5,546 nucleotides of DNA from an uncultured Candidatus Saccharibacteria bacterium (GCA_948514425.1 CAOQYN010000036.1:1-5546), one strand, 5' to 3'; positions 1 through 5,512 are shown, counted from the first letter of the stretch. Made by a program: numbers and translations. Notes: a model not told the origin generated them from the letters alone.

Positions 1-44
1 CCACTACGGACAAAAGCTAAGGGTAGGGAGATGATGTTGGAGGC
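1..44 (-). repeat. 44-bp direct repeat, copy 1
   Basis: Identical over 44 bases to 209-252, giving a period of 208 bp. On the minus strand it reads GCCTCC, then the codons for NIISLPLAFVRSG in one frame. Here it is entered in another frame from the preceding module and gives HHLPTLSFCP and a stop. It is therefore probably the start of a further cassette that continues beyond the left edge of the window. The match ends at base 45 (a versus g at 253). Confidence -1.
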
Positions 45-55
45 AGCGGAGGGGG
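40..55 (-). repeat. Conserved 3' edge of cassette, left copy
   Basis: On the minus strand this 16-base block contains CTCCGCTGCCTC and encodes the end of the PLRCL motif. It recurs exactly at 5497-5512 on the plus strand, in the same frame and at the same distance from the 5' edge block. It is C-rich, unlike the variable interior. Confidence -1.
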
Positions 56-208
56 CGACCAACATAGCGAGCGCCATTATCTGACGGGCCAACACTTTCT
101 GGATTGGAACCTAGCAAATTAGCAGTGGTTGGTGAACTAGCTGTGCGTGATCGTAGTGTAGCATCGTGACCGATGTAGCCATCGTATCCATAGTCTAGGC
201 GTACATAC

Positions 209-252
209 CCACTACGGACAAAAGCTAAGGGTAGGGAGATGATGTTGGAGGC
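209..252 (-). repeat. 44-bp direct repeat, copy 2
   Basis: Identical to 1-44. In this copy the minus strand is read in the FISUMP frame and encodes the conserved N-terminal edge of the module at 40-228. A 22-base subset (208-229, extending one base past the repeat) is repeated exactly in inverted orientation at 5323-5344, at the start of the right-hand module. Confidence -1.
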
Positions 253-318
253 GCTAAAGGGTGAACTAGTTTATGATGTACAAGTTGGATTAGAGTTTGC
301 CTCTGTGAAATTGGGGGG

Positions 319-1329
319 TTAGTTTTGATAATTGATCTGTTCGATGTTGGTGATTGGATAGCGGAAGAGCTCGCTGGAGTCGAGATCGACGTGGTGGAGA
401 TTGAGGGCGGAAATTTGGTGATTATTGTAGGTAGTATAATAGAAAATGCCTTTTTCTAGATTGTAGCAAGAACTATACAGGGTATGCTCATAATGATTGT
501 CACCAAGATCGCAACAACCATATTGCTGTTCTACGGAATAGAGGATGTGAAAGAATTGGCTGACGCTGCTCATTTCGTCATCAGCGGAAAGGGAATGCGT
601 TTTGGTGAATGTGGCTTTAACGAAGCGCGATTGTGAGCTTAGATCTCCTGGCAGTCCGATAGCTCCCATGCCACGGCTATAAGCCTGTAAATTGAGATTT
701 GGTGCAAAACGGTTGACTGGTTCTTGGTTGGTGAGGTTGATATAGTTGTTGAGATGAAAAAGCTGTTCGTCGAAAGGAGGGTTGTTGGTGAGGATACCGA
801 CTGGGTTGTCGTAGATTTTGAGTCCGTCGGCAACAGATTCGACGACGATGCTTGATGTGTTGTCGGCGATAATCCAGTGTAGTTCGGCGATAGGGAGCTG
901 GTCGTTGAACTTAAGATCACGGAAGTTCATTTTTGTGAGAAGGGTTTTGGCTTCAGAAACCGTAGCGCATTGGCTGAGGACCCAAGGGATGAATTCGAAT
1001 TGGGAGATATTATCTTTGTCGTCAATGTGTGCATTATAGACTGCGTTACCGACAAAGTTGAGTCCAGCAATACCTAAGCCTTTTTCATTGACGGCGTCAT
1101 AAAGGAGGGGGTATGACTTTGGTGTTCCATTGACAAGGAGGTTAGTGGGAGTGTCAGCGACATAGGCGATGCCGATGATGGCGTGGTGGGAATCGTGTGA
1201 CTTAGCTTCGCGGAAGTGAAAAGGAAAGTTGCGAGGAACGATGACGGTTTCTTCGCCATAGGAAAAATCGTAGTCAAGGTTGCGCCCGAAATAGGTATTT
1301 TGGGTTTGATAAATAGCAGCTGTACACAT
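319..1329 (-). CDS. bsh: Choloylglycine (bile salt) hydrolase family protein
   Basis: This is an N-terminal-nucleophile amide hydrolase of the choloylglycine hydrolase/penicillin V acylase family (PF02275). Members cleave the amide bond of glycine- or taurine-conjugated bile salts or related N-acyl amides. The protein has 336 residues, normal for the family, and starts MCT, so removing Met1 exposes the nucleophile Cys2. Other expected active-site residues are visible: Arg16 and Asp19 (GRNLDYD), Asn81 (NEKGL), Asn182 (LTNNP) and Arg235 (SSQSRF, after GLPGDL). Asn81, where penicillin V acylases usually have Tyr, and the SRGMG stretch at 218-222 favour bile salt hydrolase. No signal peptide is seen, as is usual for cytoplasmic enzymes of this family. 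AAAGGA at 1335-1340 is a good ribosome binding site, five bases before ATG, and the gene has its own promoter in the gap behind the HD gene. The sequence resembles Firmicutes enzymes, so acquisition by transfer is likely. The family is certain; the substrate is not. Confidence -1.
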   Translation of the reverse strand: MCTAAIYQTQNTYFGRNLDYDFSYGEETVIVPRNFPFHFREAKSHDSHHAIIGIAYVADTPTNLLVNGTPKSYPLLYDAVNEKGLGIAGLNFVGNAVYNAHIDDKDNISQFEFIPWVLSQCATVSEAKTLLTKMNFRDLKFNDQLPIAELHWIIADNTSSIVVESVADGLKIYDNPVGILTNNPPFDEQLFHLNNYINLTNQEPVNRFAPNLNLQAYSRGMGAIGLPGDLSSQSRFVKATFTKTHSLSADDEMSSVSQFFHILYSVEQQYGCCDLGDNHYEHTLYSSCYNLEKGIFYYTTYNNHQISALNLHHVDLDSSELFRYPITNIEQINYQN

Positions 1330-1334
1330 GTTTG

Positions 1335-1340
1335 TCCTTT
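1335..1340 (-). promoter_or_regulatory. Ribosome binding site of the hydrolase gene
   Basis: The minus strand reads AAAGGA, then five bases, then ATG. It fixes the start that leaves Cys2 next to the initiator Met, which catalysis requires in this family. Confidence -1.
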
Positions 1341-1362
1341 TTGTTTTTAGAATGTTGCAGCT

Positions 1363-1371
1363 AGTATATCA
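1363..1371 (-). promoter_or_regulatory. Extended -10 promoter of the hydrolase gene
   Basis: The minus strand reads TGATATACT, an extended -10 element (TGn followed by TATACT). No good -35 hexamer lies upstream (TAGCAG at 17-bp spacing), as is tolerated with extended -10 promoters. Transcription would begin near 1356, leaving a leader of about 27 bases that holds the ribosome binding site. It lies in the 62-bp gap after the HD gene, so the hydrolase need not depend on read-through. Inferred from sequence only. Confidence -1.
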
Positions 1372-1391
1372 CAGGATATAGGTTTCTGCTA

Positions 1392-3056
1392 TTATTCCGT
1401 ATAAGGGGTGAATTCGAAGTCGAAGCCGACGTATTTGGCAGGCTTGACGTCGATGAATTTTTTGATGGCATGGTCAACGGTTTTGGAAAGTTCGGTAATG
1501 CGTTGGTCGGTACCTTCGTCGTCTTCGCTGGCAACAAGAGGGACAATATAGCGACCATTTTTCGCTTTGACGCTGGTGCAATAACGGTCTTTCTTTTGGG
1601 CGCTGCTACCATAGACGCTGGTGGCACGTTGGAACTCGCGGAAGGCATTGCTAATAGTTTTATCGCCACAGCTTAAGATCCAGTCGATGATTTCACGTTC
1701 GTTCATAGTGTAGAGATCGTCGATGGTGAGATAATCATGAAGTTCCATGGATTTGATGATGTCGGCATAGAATTGCATAATGGCGCGAGCATTATTGCCG
1801 CGATATTCTTCGAACATTGGGAGGGATTTGATGGTGAACTCACGGGCGATTTCGAGATCGCGGAAGCCGATTTCATCAATGTTGTTTTCGTTTTTGAGTA
1901 CAGTGATGTTGTCGGAGAAGCGTCGAACCTGGTCAATATCCCAAGTATTATAGAGGAAGAGACCGTTAGAGAGGGTGTATTCAAGGCGGTCAGCAGCGAG
2001 ATTAGGTGCGGCGTTATCGGCGAGAGGGAAGAGGTGATAGTCGGAAACTTCGCCGGCGAGGATGCCGTCGCGTTTGAGTTGGCGCATGATGGTGCGAGAA
2101 TTGCGGATGATCTCGCTAGTGCGTTCTTCGGTGGATTCTTGGGTCTCGGAGTCGCCATTCATGAAGTCGATACAATGTTTGAAAGCTGGGTTAGCAATGT
2201 CGTGGAAAAGGGCAGCGAGAGTTTGTTTTTTGTCGTGGGTGAAACGCCAGACGATGAGGGCGACACCGATACTGTGTGCAAAAACGGTGTTATTGTGGTC
2301 AAAATTGTATAAGCTGCTGTATTCGATACCGTTGACCATGCTGACGCCGTCTAAACGTTGTATTTCTGGGGCGGCGATATAGCGCAGGAGCCAAGCTGGA
2401 AACTCAGGAGAAAGCGTGCTGAGGTACTCGCGGTGGGCGGGGCTAAGATTGTTGAGGCAGCGTTTGCGGCAGCTGATGATGTTGATGGTTTTTTCGCCGC
2501 TACGGGGGCTAATGAAAAATTTTGGACGGACGGATGGGGTGGATTCGCTAGTATTGGTTTCTTCAGCTAGGCTGGATTCTTCAGTTTCATCAAAGCTGGT
2601 CTCGATGGCTTTTTCGACGACGATGTCTTCGGCTGGAAGGGCAGCTTTTTTGCTAGTGGGACGATCATAGACATTGATCCAACCTTGATCGAGCCAGAAT
2701 TTGATTTCTCCGTAGCAAGCCTGTTCGGAAGAAGGCATTTGAAGGATATTGATATCGGTTTTTTTGCCGCGATTAAGATTACCAATGATAACGTAAGATA
2801 GTTCGGCAAATGAGCTTGGGCCGACATAGCCACCGATGTCGTCTTTGTCTTCGTTCATGAGGAAGAAGGCATCAGCGCGATCGATATTCTGGTAAAATGA
2901 GGTGTAGATGTCGGTGAGATTTTCGGCATAATCTCCGTCACTGGGAACGGTGCTAGGAAAATCGATAACGTCGTAACCACGACCTTCGAAATATCCGCGC
3001 CAATAGGCAGCACGTTCTTGGAGCTTAGAGCTACCAGCAATAACTAGTTTTTTCAT
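1392..3056 (-). CDS. Nucleoside deoxyribosyltransferase-like domain fused to HD-domain (dNTPase-like) phosphohydrolase
   Basis: The protein has 554 residues in three parts. Residues 1-132 look like the nucleoside 2-deoxyribosyltransferase/DUF4406-type Rossmann-like fold: a first strand KLVIAGSS, then a GYVGPSSFAELSYVI segment whose Glu85 sits where the family has its catalytic Glu. Residues 135-178 are an acidic, Ser/Thr/Glu-rich linker. Residues 180-554 carry an HD domain of the dGTPase/SAMHD1-like type (COG1078): EIQRLDG (231-237), AHSIGV with metal ligand His261, LFHDI with His285-Asp286, AFKH with His294, and AADRLEY with Asp356. Such HD enzymes hydrolyse dNTPs to deoxynucleosides plus triphosphate. 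A joint role in deoxynucleotide salvage or pool control is inferred; a nucleotide-depleting defence role is an alternative. No membrane segment is visible, so it is probably cytoplasmic. The ribosome binding site GAGGA (3061-3065) supports the ATG. It is transcribed divergently from the glycosyltransferase operon. The HD call is strong, the N-terminal call moderate. Confidence -1.
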   Translation of the reverse strand: MKKLVIAGSSKLQERAAYWRGYFEGRGYDVIDFPSTVPSDGDYAENLTDIYTSFYQNIDRADAFFLMNEDKDDIGGYVGPSSFAELSYVIIGNLNRGKKTDINILQMPSSEQACYGEIKFWLDQGWINVYDRPTSKKAALPAEDIVVEKAIETSFDETEESSLAEETNTSESTPSVRPKFFISPRSGEKTINIISCRKRCLNNLSPAHREYLSTLSPEFPAWLLRYIAAPEIQRLDGVSMVNGIEYSSLYNFDHNNTVFAHSIGVALIVWRFTHDKKQTLAALFHDIANPAFKHCIDFMNGDSETQESTEERTSEIIRNSRTIMRQLKRDGILAGEVSDYHLFPLADNAAPNLAADRLEYTLSNGLFLYNTWDIDQVRRFSDNITVLKNENNIDEIGFRDLEIAREFTIKSLPMFEEYRGNNARAIMQFYADIIKSMELHDYLTIDDLYTMNEREIIDWILSCGDKTISNAFREFQRATSVYGSSAQKKDRYCTSVKAKNGRYIVPLVASEDDEGTDQRITELSKTVDHAIKKFIDVKPAKYVGFDFEFTPYTE

Positions 3057-3060
3057 GTAA

Positions 3061-3065
3061 TCCTC
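3061..3065 (-). promoter_or_regulatory. Ribosome binding site of the HD fusion gene
   Basis: The minus strand reads GAGGA four bases before the ATG at 3056, supporting that start and full inclusion of the first beta strand of the N-terminal domain. Confidence -1.
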
Positions 3066-3095
3066 GCGTTTTATTCTTTCTAACTCTTTTGCGTG

Positions 3096-3124
3096 ATTAT
3101 ATAACAGATACGAATAGATAGCAA
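3096..3124 (-). promoter_or_regulatory. Promoter of the HD fusion gene
   Basis: The minus strand has a perfect -10 TATAAT (3096-3101), a 17-bp spacer and -35 TTGCTA (3119-3124; 4 of 6 matches to TTGACA). Transcription would start near 3089, giving a leader of about 33 bases with the ribosome binding site. The -35 lies in the gap of the inverted repeat at 3109-3136. Confidence -1.
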
Positions 3125-3136
3125 CCCCTATTCGTA
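3109..3136. promoter_or_regulatory. Candidate operator: 9-bp inverted repeat around the -35 of the HD gene
   Basis: TACGAATAG (3109-3117) and its perfect reverse complement CTATTCGTA (3128-3136) are separated by 10 bp, with arm centres 19 bp apart (nearly two helical turns). This geometry suits a dimeric helix-turn-helix regulator. The arms bracket the -35 hexamer of the minus-strand promoter, so binding would be expected to repress it. No regulator gene is in the window. Function is inferred. Confidence -1.
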
Positions 3137-3160
3137 AATGCAGGGTCTATACAAAGAGGC

Positions 3161-3190
3161 TTGCTATCGTAGGATTTTCTGTTGTATAAT
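3161..3190 (+). promoter_or_regulatory. Promoter of the membrane protein-glycosyltransferase operon (leaderless)
   Basis: -35 TTGCTA (3161-3166), an 18-bp spacer and a perfect -10 TATAAT (3185-3190). The expected transcription start, about seven bases past the -10, coincides with the GTG start codon at 3197. Its first eight bases TTGCTATC mirror GATAGCAA at 3117-3124, so both divergent promoters use the same -35 sequence. Confidence -1.
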
Positions 3191-3196
3191 TGAAGA

Positions 3197-3613
3197 GTGG
3201 AAGACGAGAAGGTGAAAAAAGAGCCAAAGTTGAATTTTCGGGCAACCTGGCGTGAAGTGGCGAAAAAACAGAAGCCACTGATGTTGGCGATGATTATTTT
3301 GGCAATGATGAGCGTGTTGTTGCTGGTCTTTACATTTTTTACGCTTAAACCGCAAAATACAGTAGTGATTGTAGGGTATGGTGATGTATATGGGGAAATT
3401 GCGGGACTATCTGGAGGATATCGACGTGATAGTTGGATGAATATGCTAGCGTTTCCATTGCTTGCGATAATATTTGGTGTAGTGCATAATTTTTTGGCTT
3501 TACGAATTTATAGGAAGCATGGTCGAGATCTAGCGCTGACATTTATTGGGGTGACAATGTTATTAGTGGTGGCAACATTTGTGGTGATTTTGCGCTTGAC
3601 TGGGGAGTGGTAA
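3197..3613 (+). CDS. Small three-helix membrane protein, partner of the glycosyltransferase
   Basis: This 138-residue protein belongs to no family I can name, though its pattern looks familiar from CPR genomes next to GT2 genes. A charged, Lys-rich N-terminus (1-26, predicted cytoplasmic) is followed by three hydrophobic segments at about 27-50, 81-103 and 111-134. The loop between the first two holds a VGYGDVYGEIAGLSGGYRRDSW stretch rich in Gly and Tyr (58-80). A short basic loop (RIYRKHGR, 103-110) separates the last two. There is no cleavable signal peptide. The GTG start has no Shine-Dalgarno sequence, and a TATAAT ends only six bases before it, so the mRNA is probably leaderless. GTG at 3212 is a weaker alternative start. 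The gene ends 25 bp before the glycosyltransferase in the same direction, so the two are almost certainly co-transcribed. An accessory membrane role for the glycosyltransferase is an inference from position. Confidence -1.
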   Translation: MEDEKVKKEPKLNFRATWREVAKKQKPLMLAMIILAMMSVLLLVFTFFTLKPQNTVVIVGYGDVYGEIAGLSGGYRRDSWMNMLAFPLLAIIFGVVHNFLALRIYRKHGRDLALTFIGVTMLLVVATFVVILRLTGEW

Positions 3614-3629
3614 TAGTGACGTTCATGCG

Positions 3630-3634
3630 AGGAG
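3630..3634 (+). promoter_or_regulatory. Ribosome binding site of the glycosyltransferase gene
   Basis: AGGAG lies four bases before the GTG at 3639 and decides that start. The ATG at 3625 lies upstream of it and is out of frame. Confidence -1.
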
Positions 3635-3638
3635 TAGT

Positions 3639-5267
3639 GTGAAGAAGGATTTGGAGTTGCCGCAAGGGAAGCGGACGGCGTTATATCGTTTTTTTGAGAT
3701 TCTACCAGGAGCATTGAGCTATACTGCCGTGATTGGCTTGTTCGTGATTTCTTGGATTAACCCGATGCTAGGGGCAGTTTATGTGTTGATTGTGGTAGCA
3801 ATTACCTTTGTGAAAGCACTGGCTACGGCTTTTCGGACGATTCAGGGTTATGAGGTAATGCGGCGTGCTGAGCGGGTGGATTGGGCGAAGCGCTTGGCGG
3901 ATTTAGAGGATCCGCATGCGGCTTATGAGAGGTTGTATAATCGCAATGATGATAGCTATGCCTTGATGGAGCATGTGCAGAATTTGCGGTTGATGTCGAC
4001 AGTGGAGGGTAATAGTGAACCAAAACCGCATGAGGTGTATCATGCGGTGATTATGGTGGCGTACAATGAGGGTTTGGAGACGTTGGTGCCGTCGGTAGAG
4101 GCAGTGCGGGATACGAGTTTTCCGAATGAGCGAATTATTTTTGTATTAGGATACGAAGAGCGAGGTGGGGAAGCAATGGAAGCGAATGCAAAAGAGCTAA
4201 AGAAGCAGTTTGGGGATGTGTTCAAGGATTTTCTTTTAGTGAAGCATCCAGCAGATATTGAAGGTGAAATCGTGGGTAAGGGGCCGAATTTAACATATGC
4301 GGGCGAGCATCTGGCGGATTATGTAGCTAAGAAAAAACTTCCAGTCGAAAACGTGATTGTAACTTCGCTAGATAGCGACAATCGAATGAGCAAGAAATAT
4401 TTGGACTATGTGGCGTATGAGTTTATCGTGCGGCCTAATCGGCAGCATTATAGTTATCAACCGATTTCGATTTTTACGAATAATATATGGGAAGCGTCAG
4501 CTCCGATGCGGGTGGTGGCGATGTCGAATTCATTTTTCAATGTGGTAAGTACGATGCGCCCGCATCTTTTGAGGAATTTTGCTTCACATTCGCAGCCGCT
4601 GGCGGCACTTGAGGGGATGGATTTTTGGAGTAAACGAACGATTGTAGAAGATGGTCATCAATATTGGCGATCGCTGTTTTATTTTGAGGGTAAATATAGT
4701 GTAGTGCCGATACATGTGCCGATCTATCAAGATGCGGTAATGTCGGAAACATTTCGAGAAACGCTGAAAGCGCAGTTTGTACAGCTTCGACGTTGGGATT
4801 ATGGTGCGAGTGATGTGGCGTATGTGGGTGTGAGATTATTTAATAAGAAGCGACGTTTAGGGATGAAGTTTTTGCCCTTATTTGCAAAATTTTGGAGGTT
4901 GTTGGATGGGCATGTGACGCTAGCGATTATGGCGCCGATTGTAGCGTTTGGGGGTTGGATACCGATGCTGTTGAATTTGAGTTCGCGGGGGGTAGTGGCG
5001 TGGAGTTTGCCGAATGTGGTGGGGTTGATTCAGACGATTGCGGCGTTGGGGCTTTTCGTGACGGTGTTTGTGTCATTGAAGATGTTGCCGAAACGACCTG
5101 AGGGGCTGAAGAAGCGAAGTAAATTTGCGATGGTGATTCAGTGGGTTTTGTCGCCAGTGGTTGCGATTGCGTATCAGAGTGTAGCGGCGTTTTATGCGCA
5201 AACACGATTGTTGACGGGGAGATATATGGAGAAGTTTGACGTTACAAAGAAGGTGATAAAGAAATAA
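3639..5267 (+). CDS. Membrane-bound family 2 glycosyltransferase with QxxRW motif
   Basis: This 542-residue polytopic glycosyltransferase resembles the processive GT2 enzymes (cellulose, chitin and hyaluronan synthase-like). Two hydrophobic segments at about 22-40 and 43-65 precede a long cytoplasmic catalytic domain. That domain has the nucleotide-sugar-binding start HAVIMVAYNEG (135-145), the metal-binding DSD (245-247, in TSLDSDNR), the catalytic ED (337-338, in IVEDGHQYWR) and QLRRW (382-386), which matches QxxRW. Three more hydrophobic segments follow at about 422-446, 453-480 and 498-519, with a basic C-terminus. All catalytic motifs are present, so it should be active. A role in making a surface polysaccharide or glycolipid from a nucleotide sugar is inferred; the sugar cannot be read from the sequence. 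It has a GTG start with AGGAG four bases upstream. The gene is translated separately from its upstream partner. Family assignment is strong. Confidence -1.
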   Translation: MKKDLELPQGKRTALYRFFEILPGALSYTAVIGLFVISWINPMLGAVYVLIVVAITFVKALATAFRTIQGYEVMRRAERVDWAKRLADLEDPHAAYERLYNRNDDSYALMEHVQNLRLMSTVEGNSEPKPHEVYHAVIMVAYNEGLETLVPSVEAVRDTSFPNERIIFVLGYEERGGEAMEANAKELKKQFGDVFKDFLLVKHPADIEGEIVGKGPNLTYAGEHLADYVAKKKLPVENVIVTSLDSDNRMSKKYLDYVAYEFIVRPNRQHYSYQPISIFTNNIWEASAPMRVVAMSNSFFNVVSTMRPHLLRNFASHSQPLAALEGMDFWSKRTIVEDGHQYWRSLFYFEGKYSVVPIHVPIYQDAVMSETFRETLKAQFVQLRRWDYGASDVAYVGVRLFNKKRRLGMKFLPLFAKFWRLLDGHVTLAIMAPIVAFGGWIPMLLNLSSRGVVAWSLPNVVGLIQTIAALGLFVTVFVSLKMLPKRPEGLKKRSKFAMVIQWVLSPVVAIAYQSVAAFYAQTRLLTGRYMEKFDVTKKVIKK

Positions 5268-5272
5268 TTGTC

Positions 5273-5305
5273 TTACATTGTATGTATTTTGTATGTACAA
5301 TGTAA
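5273..5305. terminator. Inverted repeat after the glycosyltransferase gene (terminator or operator)
   Basis: TTACATTGTA (5273-5282) and TACAATGTAA (5296-5305) are perfect reverse complements around a 13-base loop, starting six bases after the stop codon. The position suits a terminator. However, the stem is A/T-rich with only two G:C pairs, and no T-run follows. The right arm also overlaps the promoter-like element at 5294-5322, so an operator is as likely. Confidence -1.
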
Positions 5306-5322
5306 TGCTAATGTAATATAAT
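5294..5322 (+). promoter_or_regulatory. Promoter-like element at the edge of the right cassette
   Basis: TGTACA (5294-5299; 4 of 6 matches to the -35 consensus), a 17-bp spacer and a perfect TATAAT (5317-5322). The last base of the -10 is immediately followed by the 22-bp edge block shared with the left cassette. A transcript would start near 5329, inside the module, with no start codon in its frame. In A/T-rich DNA a TATAAT can arise by chance. Confidence -1.
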
Positions 5323-5344
5323 CTTAGCTTTTGTCCGTAGTGGG
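5323..5344 (+). repeat. Conserved 5' edge of cassette, right copy
   Basis: Twenty-two bases identical to the reverse complement of 208-229. It encodes LAFVRSG. Together with 5497-5512 it frames the variable interior. Confidence -1.
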
Positions 5345-5496
5345 GGAGTTGGTATTGGTGATGGTAGAATCTATAATGGTGGTCGTAGTTTGTATAGTTG
5401 GTCACGCGTAGCCAAGACAGTCTCGTATGCTTATAATTTAGCAGTGGATCCCAGTGAGATTTATCCATCAAATTACGGTAATCGTTGTGACGGTTT

Positions 5497-5512
5497 CCCC
5501 CTCCGCTGCCTC
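5497..5512 (+). repeat. Conserved 3' edge of cassette, right copy
   Basis: Sixteen bases identical to the reverse complement of 40-55. It encodes the end of the PLRCL motif. The identity stops at the last shared C, where the palindrome at 5512-5523 begins. Confidence -1.

Larger units (their letters stand above)
4..270 (-). pseudogene. Start-less FISUMP-like module fragment (candidate silent cassette, left)
   Basis: An open frame on the minus strand runs from just after an in-frame TAA (271-273) to a TAG (4-6), with no ATG, GTG or TTG before the module, so it cannot be expressed as it stands. The 63-codon core (40-228) begins LAFVRSG and ends PLRCL. This is the architecture of C-terminal FISUMP (Fibrobacter succinogenes major paralogous domain) modules, which typically open PLSFVRSG and close with an RC motif. 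It is preceded by SASNIISLP, also usual for such modules. After PLRCL the frame runs into the next 44-bp repeat in a shifted frame and stops. Known FISUMP proteins are secreted or surface-exposed, but no signal peptide or N-terminal part is present here. It could be plain debris of a surface-protein gene. The conserved ends and the matching fragment at 5312-5530 make a recombination donor cassette plausible. The family call is by pattern recognition; the silent status is seen directly. Confidence -1.

Noticed and set aside
1..252. CRISPR array
   Set aside because: Only two 44-bp repeats with a 164-bp coding spacer, which is far too long, and no cas genes.
253..318. Terminator of the hydrolase gene
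   Set aside because: The best hairpin I find has a four-pair stem (AGAG/CTCT) and no T-run, too weak to call.
1737..2312. Plus-strand open frame of 191 codons inside the HD gene
   Set aside because: It lies antisense to a gene with clear domain motifs and shows no recognisable domain. It is explained as a shadow frame.
5073..5471. Minus-strand open frame of 132 codons across the glycosyltransferase end and the right cassette
   Set aside because: Its His/Tyr/Gln-rich translation looks like no protein family, and it overlaps two better supported features.
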